Shown here one piece after another: positions 22,898 to 31,693 of a DNA stretch of 64,000 bases. How positions within the stretch are numbered: position 1 is the stretch's first letter; every line of letters begins with the position of its first letter. This stretch comes from Haloarcula halobia (GTDB lineage Archaea > Halobacteriota > Halobacteria > Halobacteriales > Haloarculaceae): contig NZ_CP119787.1 of the NCBI RefSeq assembly GCF_029338255.1, positions 2,480,001 to 2,544,000 of the forward strand, written 5' to 3'. The notes under the pieces are model-generated. The model did no database searches. It was given only the letters and a program-made list of their open reading frames with translations, and was not told the origin of the DNA. The translations under genes and the position numbers were made by a program.

Positions 22898-24601
22898 TCA
22901 GACCGCGCCCGCCGTCTCGGTGTAGGACCCGTAGGCCGCCTCGAAGACGGCCATTATCTCGCCCATCGTCGCGTAGTCTTTCACCGCGTCCACGATGGCC
23001 GGCACGACGTTGTCCCCCTCGTCGACGCGGTCACGGAGCGCGGCCAGGTGGGCCTCGACGGCCGCGTCGTCGCGCTCGGCTTTCACCCGTTCGAGGCGCT
23101 CGTGCTGTCGCTGCTGGACGGATTCGTCGACGCGCAGCAGTTCTGGTTCGGTCTCCTCGGCGACGGTGTAGGCGTTCACGCCGACGACGACCTCTTCGTC
23201 GCGCTCGACACGTTCCTGGTACTCGTAGGCCGAGTCCTGGATCTCGCGCTGGAAGTACCCCTGCTCGATGCCCGCGAGGACGCCGTCGCGGACCGACCCG
23301 TCACCCAGCTCCTCCTTGATGTGTTCGATGTAGGCCATCGCCTGCGACTCGATGTCGTCGGTGAGCGCCTCGACGGCGAAACCCCCCCCGAGCGGGTCGA
23401 CGATGTCGGCGGCGCCGGACTCCTCGGCGATTATCTGCTGGGTCCGCAGGGCGACCCGGACCGCCTCCTCGGAGGGCAGCGCCAGCGCCTCGTCGAAGGA
23501 GTTGGTGTGGAGGCTCTGGGTGCCCCCGAGGACGCCCGCCAGCGCCTGGATGGTCACCCGGACGACGTTGTTGAGCGGTTGCTGGGCGGTCAGGGACTGG
23601 CCGGCCGTCTGGGTGTGGAACTTCAGTTGCTTGCTCTGGGGGCGGGCCGCGCCGTACCACTCGTCCATCACCCGGGCGTAGATGCGCCGCGCGGCCCGGA
23701 ACTTCGCCACCTCCTCGAAGATGGCGTTGTGCGAGTTGAAGAAAAAGGACAGCTGGGGGGCGAAGTCGTCGACGTCCAGCCCCCGGTGGAGGCAGTCCTC
23801 GACGTAGGCGAAGCCGTCGGCCAGCGTGAACGCCAGTTCCTGGACGGCCGTCGATCCCGCCTCGCGGATGTGATAGCCCGACACCGAGACGGGCTTGAAG
23901 TTGGGCGTCTCATCGCTTGCGTACTCGATGACGTCGGTGACGAGCTTCAGCGAGGGCTCCGGGGGGACGACCCACTCCTTCTGTGCGATGAACTCCTTGA
24001 ACATGTCGTTCTGGAGGGTGCCCCGAATCTGGTCGCGAGCCACGCCTTGCTGGTCGGCCAGCGCGACGTACATCGCGTAGACGACCGGTGCGCTCGGGTT
24101 GATGGTGAAGGAGGTCGAGACCTCGCCCAGGTCGATGCCGTCGAAGAGCACCTCCATGTCCGCGAGGGTGTCGACGGCGACGCCCTCCTTGCCCACCTCG
24201 CCGTCGGCCATCGGGTCGTCCGAATCCAGCCCCATCAGCGTCGGCATGTCGAAGGCCGTCGAGAGCCCCGTCTGGCCCTCGTCGGTCAGGTAGTGGAACC
24301 GCTCGTTTGTCTCCTCGGCGGTCCCGAACCCGGCGAACTGCCGCATCGTCCAGGTCCTGCCCCGATACATCGTCGGGTAGACGCCGCGAGTGTACGGCGC
24401 CTCGCCGGGGAACCCCAGGTCGGCGTCGTAGTCGATGTCGGCGACGTCGAGCGGGGTGTAGAGCCGGTCGACCTCGAGGTTCGAGACGGTGGCAAAGCGG
24501 TCGCGGCGTTCGCCGTGGGCGTCCAGCGCCGGGTCCAGCGTGTCGTTCTCCCAGGCGTCCTTGGACTCACGGATCTTCCGGAGGTCCGCCTCGTCGTACA
24601 T
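22898..24601 (-). CDS. mcmA: acyl-CoA mutase (methylmalonyl-CoA mutase type) large subunit
   Basis: The 567-aa TIM-barrel subunit isomerises acyl-CoA carbon skeletons with adenosylcobalamin. The N-terminus reads YDEADLRKIRESKDAWENDT. The substrate-binding region TRGVYPTMYRGRTWTMRQF, the barrel motif TSFTINPSAPVVYAMYVALA and the FFFNSHNAIFEEVAKFRAAR segment are all present. The B12-binding small subunit is absent here, as is usual in archaea, where it is a separate gene. Whether the substrate is methylmalonyl-CoA, ethylmalonyl-CoA or 2-hydroxyisobutyryl-CoA depends on active-site residues I cannot assign with certainty. Confidence 0.92.
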   Translation of the reverse strand: MYDEADLRKIRESKDAWENDTLDPALDAHGERRDRFATVSNLEVDRLYTPLDVADIDYDADLGFPGEAPYTRGVYPTMYRGRTWTMRQFAGFGTAEETNERFHYLTDEGQTGLSTAFDMPTLMGLDSDDPMADGEVGKEGVAVDTLADMEVLFDGIDLGEVSTSFTINPSAPVVYAMYVALADQQGVARDQIRGTLQNDMFKEFIAQKEWVVPPEPSLKLVTDVIEYASDETPNFKPVSVSGYHIREAGSTAVQELAFTLADGFAYVEDCLHRGLDVDDFAPQLSFFFNSHNAIFEEVAKFRAARRIYARVMDEWYGAARPQSKQLKFHTQTAGQSLTAQQPLNNVVRVTIQALAGVLGGTQSLHTNSFDEALALPSEEAVRVALRTQQIIAEESGAADIVDPLGGGFAVEALTDDIESQAMAYIEHIKEELGDGSVRDGVLAGIEQGYFQREIQDSAYEYQERVERDEEVVVGVNAYTVAEETEPELLRVDESVQQRQHERLERVKAERDDAAVEAHLAALRDRVDEGDNVVPAIVDAVKDYATMGEIMAVFEAAYGSYTETAGAV

Positions 24602-24650
24602 ACCACGTTATATGACACCAGATTGCATGAACGTTCGGGCGCTTCCCCCG

Positions 24651-25448
24651 TCACTCCTGGAGGCGCTGGGTCGTCTCGACCAGCGGGTGGTGGGCGTAGT
24701 CGACGACGTCGATGTCGGCGATGGACTCGAGGTCGGACTCGGCGGCCGTCTTCGCCATCCCCAGTTCCACCGGGGGGTCGAGCACGATGACGTAGGCGTC
24801 CATCCGGTCGATGTCGAGGCGCTCGGCGGCCTTCACCCGGTGGTGGCCGTCCGCGAGCAACAGGTCGCCGCCGTTGTCGATGACCACGAGCGGTTCGGCC
24901 AGTTTCCGCTCGAGCTCGTAGACCCGGCCCTCCAGCTCGTCCGCGTAGACCGTCGTCTGTGTCGGCGTCAGGTCCGCCAGGGACACCGTCCGCCGCTCCT
25001 CGTGGACCGTCGTCCCGTGGATGTTCTCTAGGGTCCGGCCCAGTTTGTCCACCTTGTCGGGGGTCGCGCGCTCTATCTGCGAGCGGATGACGTCGGCGTT
25101 CGAGATGATGCCCACGAGGTTGCCCGCGTCGTCGACCACCGGCAGCTTCTGGATACCCGACCGGAGGATGACCCGGGCGGCGTCCTGGACGGCCATCTCC
25201 GGGTGGGCGACGAGGATGTCGTCGGTCATCACGCGGAACATCGGTTCGTGGTCCTCGGCTAAGAGCAGGTCGCGGGAGCTGACGAACCCCTCGACCCGCC
25301 GGCCGTCGGTGACCGGGAAGCCGCTGAACTCCTCGTTGTTCGAGATGCGCTCGGCGACCTCGGCAACCGTGTCGTCGAGTTCGACGGTGGCGACGTCGCG
25401 TGTCATGTACTCCCCGACGGTCGGCCGGCCGGAGTCCTCCATCGACAC
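24651..25448 (-). CDS. CBS-pair protein with C-terminal ParB-like domain
   Basis: Residues 1-130 of 265 hold two CBS motifs: VGEYMTRDVATVELDDTVAE, then MTDDILVAHPEMAVQDAARV with IQKLPVVDDAGNLVGIIS. CBS pairs sense AMP, ATP, SAM or similar ligands. Residues 150-240 form a ParB/Srx-like nuclease fold with DLTPTQTTVYADELEGRV and the signature DGHHRVKAAERL, as in ParB-like enzymes that use CTP or ATP. This fusion is a known archaeal architecture (a related ParB-like enzyme is an ADP-dependent serine kinase), but function here is uncertain. It lies 32 nt downstream of the DHH gene and is probably co-transcribed. Confidence 0.85.
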   Translation of the reverse strand: MSMEDSGRPTVGEYMTRDVATVELDDTVAEVAERISNNEEFSGFPVTDGRRVEGFVSSRDLLLAEDHEPMFRVMTDDILVAHPEMAVQDAARVILRSGIQKLPVVDDAGNLVGIISNADVIRSQIERATPDKVDKLGRTLENIHGTTVHEERRTVSLADLTPTQTTVYADELEGRVYELERKLAEPLVVIDNGGDLLLADGHHRVKAAERLDIDRMDAYVIVLDPPVELGMAKTAAESDLESIADIDVVDYAHHPLVETTQRLQE

Positions 25449-25480
25449 TCGATTGACGACCGACGGCCAAAAAGACTCCC

Positions 25481-27091
25481 CTACCGGGGGTCGGCGTCGC
25501 CGTCGCCGCTCGCCGGGGCCGTCGCCTCGTCGTCCTCGTCGCCGGTCTCGCCGTTCGAGCTCGATTTCGACTCGCCCTCGTCGGGGCGCGCCCGCCCGAC
25601 CAGCGAGTCGCCCAGCGTCGCGCTGGCGAATCCCTCGGTCGCGTACTCCGAGGGGCCGTACACGTCAAGCAGGCGGTTCGACCGCGCCTCGACGGCCTCG
25701 AGGAACCGGTTGTTGACGACCCCCGTGACGATGTCGTGCAGCGACTCCGCCCGGTCGTCGACGGACTCCAAGACGCCCAGCGTGATCTGGGCGCCGGCCA
25801 TGTCGGCGTGGCCGCCCGCCGACCCGATCTGCCCGAAGGCGTCACGGAGCGCCTCCCCCAGGTCGATGTCCGCGCCGCGGGCCCGGGCCGACGCGTAGAT
25901 GGTTCCCTCCATCACGCCGTAGACCATCGTCGCGTGGACGCCATCCAGGTCGAGCAGTCGGTCCGCGGCCTGGGCCAGCGCGTCCCGGTCGGCGACCTGG
26001 CCGACACAGCTGAGCAGGACCGACCCCTCCTGCTCGCGGTTCGTGATGGCCCGCCCGATGACCGAAAGCGTCTCCGAGGTCACGCTCGGGTCCTCGATGC
26101 GCTGGAGGATACCCATGTCGGCCCGCTCGACCAGGCGCGCCGCCGCCAGGAAGTCCTCGGCGGAGACTTCCCGGCGGAAGTCCCGCGTGTCGACACGGAT
26201 GCCAAAGAGCAGCCCCGTCGCGATGGGTCCGGGGATGTCGACGTCGAACCGTCGGAAGTAGTCCACCAGCAACGTGCTCGTCGCGCCGACGCCGCTCCGG
26301 AGGTCGACGAACCGTCCCTCTATCGGCACCCGCGGTGGGTGGTGGTCGATGACGATGTCGATGTCGAGGTCCTCGGGCAGCTGGTCGTTGACGCCTGGCC
26401 GGGAGTGATCGACCAGCGCGAACCCGGCGAACCGGTCGAGTCCCTCGTGGTCTCCGGGCTCTAAGTTCTCGAGGTCGTAGTCGAGCAGGTTGACGAACGC
26501 CCGGTTCTCCTGGTGGGAGATGTCGCCGTAGTAGCAGACGGTCGCCGAACAGTCGGCGCGGTCGGCCAGTTTTGCCAGGGCGACGGCGCTGGCGATGGCG
26601 TCGGGGTCGGGGTTGTCGTGGGTCACGATGGCCAGTTCCCCGTCGACGTCCCGGAGGATACGCTGGAGCTGGCGGACGCGCGTCCCGTCCTCGCCGACGG
26701 CCTCCCTGAACCAGCCGGTGAGCACCTCCTCTGGGTCGACGAGTCTGTCGGCGACGGTCCCGAAGGACTCGCGCTGGTCGGCAGTCGCCCCCGTGCCGGT
26801 GTAGACGAGCAGGAACGCGTCGGGAAACAGCGTGGCCGCCGTCCGCGCGGCCCGCAGGTTCGTCGCGGGGTCCTCGGAGGCGACGACGACGGTGTCCGGC
26901 GCGACGTCGAGTGCCACGAGTTCGTCGGGGTCCGTCTGGTCGGCCTCTGTCACGCCGATGCCGTCGTCCCGGAGCGCCCCGGCCCGGGGCCTGTCGTCGG
27001 TGACGACCACGAGGTCACCCTGCCTGTCACCGAGCGTATCGAGCAGCGACAACGCGGTGGGCCCGGCGCCCAGCACCAGCCGGGAAGACAT
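25481..27091 (-). CDS. TrkA_N plus DHH/DHHA1 phosphoesterase
   Basis: The 536-aa protein begins with a Rossmann nucleotide-binding segment (LVLGAGPTALSLLDTLGD, GxGxxG-like). It continues with a DHH phosphoesterase: motif I THDNPDPDA around 157-165 with Asp162 and Asp164, and motif III VIDHHPP at 248-253. A DHHA1-type ending carries GQIGSAGGHADMAGAQI. The Gly-rich GGHxxxAG motif marks substrate binding. The acidic Ser/Gly-rich C-terminus is likely disordered. Archaeal relatives are candidates for small-nucleotide (c-di-AMP or nanoRNA) phosphodiesterases; the partnered CBS-ParB gene supports a nucleotide-signalling role, by inference. Confidence 0.9.
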   Translation of the reverse strand: MSSRLVLGAGPTALSLLDTLGDRQGDLVVVTDDRPRAGALRDDGIGVTEADQTDPDELVALDVAPDTVVVASEDPATNLRAARTAATLFPDAFLLVYTGTGATADQRESFGTVADRLVDPEEVLTGWFREAVGEDGTRVRQLQRILRDVDGELAIVTHDNPDPDAIASAVALAKLADRADCSATVCYYGDISHQENRAFVNLLDYDLENLEPGDHEGLDRFAGFALVDHSRPGVNDQLPEDLDIDIVIDHHPPRVPIEGRFVDLRSGVGATSTLLVDYFRRFDVDIPGPIATGLLFGIRVDTRDFRREVSAEDFLAAARLVERADMGILQRIEDPSVTSETLSVIGRAITNREQEGSVLLSCVGQVADRDALAQAADRLLDLDGVHATMVYGVMEGTIYASARARGADIDLGEALRDAFGQIGSAGGHADMAGAQITLGVLESVDDRAESLHDIVTGVVNNRFLEAVEARSNRLLDVYGPSEYATEGFASATLGDSLVGRARPDEGESKSSSNGETGDEDDEATAPASGDGDADPR

Positions 27092-27125
27092 ACCAGCTCC
27101 TCTACCCGGAGCGGCTAAAAACCCT

Positions 27126-27554
27126 TCACTTCAGTCGTTCCTGGAGGAACGAGGGGTGTGCGGCGGTGACGCCGTCGAGCGCGAGGATATCGTCCTCGAT
27201 GACCCTGGCCATCGACCCGCCGTCGGGCGCGCGGACCTCGGCCATCAGCATGTGGTCGCCGCTCGACGTGTACAGTGCCTCGATGGCGTCGACGTTCTTC
27301 AGCTGGCGCGTCGCCTCGACGTACCGCTCGCTCGCCACGTCCATCCCCACCAGCGCGATAGACTGGCCCGCGAGTTTCTTCGGGTCCACGTCGGCCGAGT
27401 AGCCGACGATGACGCCCTCCTCCTCGAGCTTCTCGATGTACTTTCGCACCGTCGGTTTCGAAACGTCGGCTCTGTCAGCGATCTCGGCGTACGACGCCTG
27501 TGCGTCTTCCTCAAGGATAGACAGGATTCGACGCTCCGTCGACTCGGTGCTCAT
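27126..27554 (-). CDS. Lrp/AsnC family transcriptional regulator
   Basis: From ATG at 27554 the protein has 142 aa. The N-terminal winged helix is ERRILSILEEDAQASYAEIA with recognition region VSKPTVRKYIEKLEEEGVI. The C-terminal half is a RAM/AsnC effector domain (ALVGMDVASERYVEATRQL, then MLMAEVRAPDGGSM). Such proteins form octamers that respond to amino acids. It lies 85 nt downstream of porB on the same strand but has its own TATA element, so it could regulate porBA or be read through from it. The longer upstream frame is basic S/T/P-rich shadow sequence and is rejected. Confidence 0.9.
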   Translation of the reverse strand: MSTESTERRILSILEEDAQASYAEIADRADVSKPTVRKYIEKLEEEGVIVGYSADVDPKKLAGQSIALVGMDVASERYVEATRQLKNVDAIEALYTSSGDHMLMAEVRAPDGGSMARVIEDDILALDGVTAAHPSFLQERLK

Positions 27555-27580
27555 GTAGCGTATTTTTCCGTGGACAAAAA

Positions 27581-27590
27581 AATATCTTCC
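27581..27590 (-). promoter_or_regulatory. TATA box of the Lrp gene at 27554
   Basis: On the minus strand GATATTTTTT lies about 27-33 nt before the ATG at 27554. It gives the regulator an own leaderless promoter in the gap after porB. Confidence 0.5.
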
Positions 27591-27639
27591 GAACAAGAAA
27601 CCCCTCGTGTACGACAGCCCAAACGGGGTTGTCGACGGG

Positions 27640-28578
27640 TTACTTGTGGTGGTGGAGCAGCTCGTCGTAGGTGCGCTCCCACTCGGCGTCCTCGTCGAAG
27701 TAGCGCTCGGCGAGTGGCTCGTCGGGCATCTCGCCGGTCGCACGCTTCTCCTCACCGTAGGACGGGCTCTGGTCGTCGACGTAGTAGCGACCGGTCAGCA
27801 CCTCACCCTCGTAGAGCTTGTTCTCGGTCTGGAACATCATCTCCGCCGCCTCCTGGCGGTCGTTGACGTCGTGGTCGTGCTCGTCGGACTGCTGGATGTC
27901 CGTATACGGGACGTAGTGTTTCGCGTCCTTGTTCCAGGTCGGACACTGCGTGAGGAAGTCGATGTGGGCGAACCCGTCGTGTTCGATGGCCTCGGCGATG
28001 ATCTCCTTGGCCTGGTTCGGGTTGACCGCGGCGGTGCGAGCGATGTAGGTCGCACCGGCGTTCAGCGACTGGCTGAGCGGCCGGATGGGCGACTTCGCCG
28101 AGCCGTGGGGCTGGGTCTTTGACTTGTGGCCCTTCGGCGAGGTCGGCGAGGTCTGGCCCTTCGTCAGCCCGAAAATCTCGTTGTTGAACACGATGTAGGT
28201 CATGTCGTGGTTCTCACGGGCCGTGTGGATGAGGTGGTTGCCACCGATGCCGTAGCCGTCACCGTCGCCGCCGGCGGCGATGACTTCCAGTTCCGGGTTG
28301 GCCAGTTTCGCGGCCCGAGCGACGGGCAGCGAGCGGCCGTGGATGGTGTGGAACCCGTAGCTGTTGAAGTAGCTGTTCAGTTTCCCGGAACAGCCGATGC
28401 CCGTAAAGAGAGCGACCTCGTCGGGGTTCTTGCCCACCATGGGCATGGCCTGTTTCAGCGCCTTGAGGACGCCGAAGTCACCACAGCCCGGACACCACGT
28501 CGCCTGCGGTTCGATGCCGGGTGTGAATTCGTCTCGGTCTATCTCGCTCTCGTCTCCGATTGCACTGAATGCACTCAT
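27640..28578 (-). CDS. porB: pyruvate:ferredoxin oxidoreductase beta subunit
   Basis: The beta subunit binds thiamine diphosphate and decarboxylates the 2-oxoacid. The 312-aa length is typical. WCPGCGDFG (residues 28-36), FTGIGCSGKLNSYF (58-71) and the ThDP motif GDGDGYGIGGNH (104-115), followed by NNEIFGLTKGQTSPT, are all intact. It lies immediately after porA with a 2-nt gap, forming the operon porA-porB. The assignment to pyruvate rather than 2-oxoglutarate rests on the similarity of the partner to haloarchaeal PorA. Confidence 0.92.
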   Translation of the reverse strand: MSAFSAIGDESEIDRDEFTPGIEPQATWCPGCGDFGVLKALKQAMPMVGKNPDEVALFTGIGCSGKLNSYFNSYGFHTIHGRSLPVARAAKLANPELEVIAAGGDGDGYGIGGNHLIHTARENHDMTYIVFNNEIFGLTKGQTSPTSPKGHKSKTQPHGSAKSPIRPLSQSLNAGATYIARTAAVNPNQAKEIIAEAIEHDGFAHIDFLTQCPTWNKDAKHYVPYTDIQQSDEHDHDVNDRQEAAEMMFQTENKLYEGEVLTGRYYVDDQSPSYGEEKRATGEMPDEPLAERYFDEDAEWERTYDELLHHHK

Positions 28579-28580
28579 AG

Positions 28581-30479
28581 TTAGTCACCCGCTGCGGGGA
28601 GGTACTTCATGTTGGTCGCGGCGAGGTCCTCGCCGTTGATGCTGGATTCGAACCCGTCGACGATCTCGGCGGGTTCGAAGGGGTTGCCGTTGTACTTCAG
28701 GAGGCTCGACATCTTGTCGCCGTACTTGCCGATCTCCTTCTGCGTGAGGCCGCGGAACTGCCCCGTGGCGTTCATCTCGACGACCAGCGCCTGGTCGACG
28801 GACTCGAGGAACTCGCTGACCTCCTCGACGGGGTAGGGCATCATGTCGGAGACGCCCAGTGCCTTCACAGAGTGACCGGTCTCGTTGAGGCGGTCGACGG
28901 CCTCGAAGGCCGTGTCCTGCTGGCTGCCCCAGACGAGGATGCCGTAGTCGGCCTCCTCGGGGCCGTGGTAGGTCTGGTGGTCGGCGTTCTCGTCGAGGTC
29001 CGCACGGATGTCGTCGAGCTTCTCGAGCCGGCGGTTCATCTGGGCGATACGGTTCGCGGGGTCCTCGCTGATGTGGCCCTCCTCGTTGTGCTCGTTCCCG
29101 GTCGCGAGGAAGCGACCGTTCTTCTGGCCGGGGATGGAGCGCGGACTGACGTTCGACCCGTCCTCGGGTTCGTGCAGGAACCGCTTGAACTTCCCCGAGG
29201 AGTGGTGGGCCGCCTCCTCGATCTCCTCCTCGGTGAGGACCGAGCCTGGGTCGGCGTTCGGTTCCTCGTCGAAGTGGCTCGCCGGCAGGTTCCGGAGCTC
29301 GCCCTGGATCTTCTGGTCGTAGATGACGATGGTCGGGATCTGGTACTCGTAGGCGATGCGGAACGCCGAGCGCGTCTGCGTGTAACACTCGCGGATGTTT
29401 GCTGGGGCGAACACGACCCGTGCGGAGTCACCCTGTGACGTGTACAGGACGTGTTCGAGGTCGGCCTGCTCGGGCTTGGTCGGCATCCCGGTCGACGGAC
29501 CGGCACGCATCGCCTCGACCAGCACGACGGGCGTCTCGGTCATCTCCGCGAGGCCGAGCGGTTCGGACATCAGCGCGAAGCCACCGCCGGACGACCCGGA
29601 CATGGCCTTGACGCCGGCGTGCGAGGCCCCGAGTGCGAGCGCCGCGGCCGCGATCTCGTCTTCGACCTGCTCGGAGATGCCACCGAAGTTCGGCAGGTGC
29701 TGAGACATGATGGTAAAGACGTCGGTCCACGGGGTCATGGGGTATCCGGAGATGAACCGACAGCCCTCGTCGAGGGCCCCATACGAGATCGCGTTGGAGC
29801 CCGAGAGGATGACCTGCTCCTCGTCGTGGGTGTTCTCCGGAACCTCGATGTCGTGGTCGACGTCGAGTTCGTTGGCCGCCTCGTAGGCGTCCTCGAGGAC
29901 CGCGAGGTTCGCTTCCTGCATGTCCCCGCTCATGTTCTGTTCGATGAGCGTCTCGAACTCGTCGGTCTCGATGTCGAGGATGGCGGCGGTCGCGCCGATA
30001 CCGGCCGTGTTGCGCATGATCTCGCGGCCGTGTTCCTTCGCGATGCCGCGCAGGTCCATCGGGACGACCTCCCAGCCGTTCTCCTCGGCGGCCTCCTCGA
30101 GGCCGACCTCGTCGACGTCTTCCTCGTCGAGGAGTCCCTCGTCGTACAGCAGGACGCCGCCCTCGCGCAGTTCGTCGAAGTTCTCGTACAGCGGTTTGAG
30201 CTCCTCTTTCCCGTAGTAGGCCTCTTCCTGGGGGTTGCGTGCGAACGAGTCGCCCAGGGCGAGCAGGAAGTTGTAGCCGTCGCCGCGTGACTGTACCGGT
30301 TCGTCCTTGGCCCGTACCTCCACGTACGTGTGGCCACCCCGGATCCGCGACGGGTAGTGGCGATGTGTGAACACGTGAAGTCCCGAACGCATCAGGGCCT
30401 TCGCGAAGTTCTGACTCGTCGAGTCGATTCCGTCGCCGGAACCGCCAGCGATTCGCCAGATTAGCTCGTTGTCTGTCAT
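28581..30479 (-). CDS. porA: pyruvate:ferredoxin oxidoreductase alpha subunit (gamma-alpha fusion)
   Basis: The 632-aa product fuses the gamma domain (residues 1-200, IAGGSGDGIDSTSQNFAKAL, then HRHYPSRIRGGHTYVEVRA) to the alpha domain (from about 215, GSNAISYGALDEGCRFISGY). The alpha domain carries the CoA/pyruvate-binding TPWTDVFTIM region. Halophilic enzymes have this alpha-beta form with one [4Fe-4S] cluster and pass electrons to 2Fe-2S ferredoxin. The ATG at 30479 follows a structured leader; an earlier in-frame start at 30560 would read through the promoter. KorA-type proteins begin differently (NWAIGGEAGDG), which favours PorA. Confidence 0.9.
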   Translation of the reverse strand: MTDNELIWRIAGGSGDGIDSTSQNFAKALMRSGLHVFTHRHYPSRIRGGHTYVEVRAKDEPVQSRGDGYNFLLALGDSFARNPQEEAYYGKEELKPLYENFDELREGGVLLYDEGLLDEEDVDEVGLEEAAEENGWEVVPMDLRGIAKEHGREIMRNTAGIGATAAILDIETDEFETLIEQNMSGDMQEANLAVLEDAYEAANELDVDHDIEVPENTHDEEQVILSGSNAISYGALDEGCRFISGYPMTPWTDVFTIMSQHLPNFGGISEQVEDEIAAAALALGASHAGVKAMSGSSGGGFALMSEPLGLAEMTETPVVLVEAMRAGPSTGMPTKPEQADLEHVLYTSQGDSARVVFAPANIRECYTQTRSAFRIAYEYQIPTIVIYDQKIQGELRNLPASHFDEEPNADPGSVLTEEEIEEAAHHSSGKFKRFLHEPEDGSNVSPRSIPGQKNGRFLATGNEHNEEGHISEDPANRIAQMNRRLEKLDDIRADLDENADHQTYHGPEEADYGILVWGSQQDTAFEAVDRLNETGHSVKALGVSDMMPYPVEEVSEFLESVDQALVVEMNATGQFRGLTQKEIGKYGDKMSSLLKYNGNPFEPAEIVDGFESSINGEDLAATNMKYLPAAGD

Positions 30480-30490
30480 GGTTAAATCTC

Positions 30491-30530
30491 GGCCCCAGCT
30501 GAGGTGCCGTACTCTGGCAATTGGGGGGCC
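30491..30530 (-). promoter_or_regulatory. inverted repeat in the porA leader
   Basis: GGCCCC (30491-30496) pairs with GGGGCC (30525-30530), and TGCC (30505-30508) with GGCA (30516-30519) forms an inner stem. The nearest TATA-like element CTTTAG lies beyond it near 30533-30539, so the hairpin would be in a leader of about 30-40 nt. It could be a regulatory structure or an operator. Confidence 0.4.
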
Positions 30531-30734
30531 GTGACTAAAGATTTTCCACTCCGACGACACTCATTAATCGTTATCTTTCGTTTGACGGGGCTCAATCGGC
30601 CGATTTCGGGAGGCGAGCGACAACGGAGTTCGAAGAACGTCGAGTCGGGAGTGGGCAGATACACACGTGGGAACCAACCTGGGACCCTGACCGGCGGAAG
30701 GCATAACCAGACGGGCCACCTACCTCTGGCGTCG

Positions 30735-31487
30735 ATGTCGCTCTCCGAACTCATCGCCGGCGTCGAGGGGCACGAACAGACGCTGACCGTGTACAACGCC
30801 GGCGACGACGTCAGTGACGAACTGCGGGCGCAGTTCGCCGACCGCAACATCCGCGTCGAGACGGAACGCACCGAGAGCGGCCGGCCCGGCGAGTTCGTCA
30901 CGCTGAGCGACGACGGCGAGGTGGTCACGGCGACCAGTCTGGCGGCCTTCCGCGACGAACTCGGCTCGGGGTCGGCCACGGGATCGGTCGGCGACAGCCC
31001 GTACCGGCCGCTTCTCGACCACCTGGACGAGACGATGTTCACCTCGTGGTCCATCGACCGCCTGGTGGCTGCCTCCCGGGAGATCGAGGACCGGGCCTGG
31101 CGGGTCGGCCGCGGGGCACTCCACGCCGGGTTCCAGACCACCACGACGCTCGAGGGCGAACGCGACCTCTACGAGCGTCTGGGCGAGACGGACGTCGACG
31201 TCCACGCCTACGCGTACCCGGACTCGGATCCACCCACCCACGATCGGTTCACGCTCCATCATCCACCCACCCACGATCGGTTCACGCTCCATCTCGAGCG
31301 GGCAAGCGAGATCGAGAACTCGTGGTTCGTCGTCTTCGACGGCGGCGGCGACGACGAGCAGAAGAGCGCCCTGCTGGCCGAGGAGCGCGAACCCAGAGCG
31401 TTCTACGGGTTCTGGACCTACGACCCGTCGACGGTCGACTACATCCTGGAGCATCTGGAGTCGACCTACGGCTTCGTCGAACAGTGA
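30735..31487 (+). CDS. DICT sensory domain protein
   Basis: The 250-aa soluble protein matches the DICT domain pattern: N-terminal MSLSELIAGVEGHEQTLTVY, middle EFVTLSDDGEVVTATSLAAFRDEL, SWSIDRLVAASREIEDRAWR and a C-terminal FYGFWTYDPSTVDYILEHLE. DICT domains sit with diguanylate cyclases and light sensors in bacteria and stand-alone in haloarchaea (often next to bat regulators). An in-frame 33-bp tandem duplication gives PPTHDRFTLHH then PPTHDRFTLHL. The start follows weak upstream AT-rich sequence; the longer upstream start is not favoured because it is basic. Confidence 0.85.
   Translation: MSLSELIAGVEGHEQTLTVYNAGDDVSDELRAQFADRNIRVETERTESGRPGEFVTLSDDGEVVTATSLAAFRDELGSGSATGSVGDSPYRPLLDHLDETMFTSWSIDRLVAASREIEDRAWRVGRGALHAGFQTTTTLEGERDLYERLGETDVDVHAYAYPDSDPPTHDRFTLHHPPTHDRFTLHLERASEIENSWFVVFDGGGDDEQKSALLAEEREPRAFYGFWTYDPSTVDYILEHLESTYGFVEQ
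31228..31293 (+). repeat. perfect 33-bp tandem duplication within the DICT gene
   Basis: Bases 31228-31260 and 31261-31293 are identical, beginning ATCCACCCACCCACGATCGG. The length is a multiple of three, so 11 codons are duplicated without a frameshift. No base difference between the copies implies a recent event. Confidence 0.95.
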
Positions 31488-31693
31488 GCGAGGTCGAGGC
31501 CGGCGAGGGCGAGAACCGCATGTTCCGTATCGTCGAGACCGGTCAGCGGGTGAGCGGCCTCGAGCTGGAGTTGCACCTGTTTTTCGACCGCTGGCGCGTC
31601 AGCGAGCGCAGCGACGACCGCCGGGTCGTCCGGACCGCCGACGGCGAGACGCTGACGCTCGAACGCGACCGGGAGTACGCCCGGCTTACGTAA
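31484..31693 (+). CDS. small haloarchaeal protein after DICT gene
   Basis: A GTG at 31484 overlapping the DICT stop (GTGA) starts a 69-aa frame; an ATG at 31520 is an alternative. The protein has the pattern MFRIVETGQRVSGLELELHLFFDRW and RRVVRTADGETLTLERDREYARLT. It is acidic and basic balanced, with no membrane segment. Translational coupling to the DICT gene supports reality. It ends overlapping the convergent lactonase-like gene by 8 nt. Not recognised. Confidence 0.65.
   Translation: MSEVEAGEGENRMFRIVETGQRVSGLELELHLFFDRWRVSERSDDRRVVRTADGETLTLERDREYARLT

Noticed and set aside
30480-30560. Earlier in-frame start for PorA
   Set aside because: Residues in this extension are basic and hydrophobic and overlap the leader hairpin; family members begin at MTDNELIWRI.
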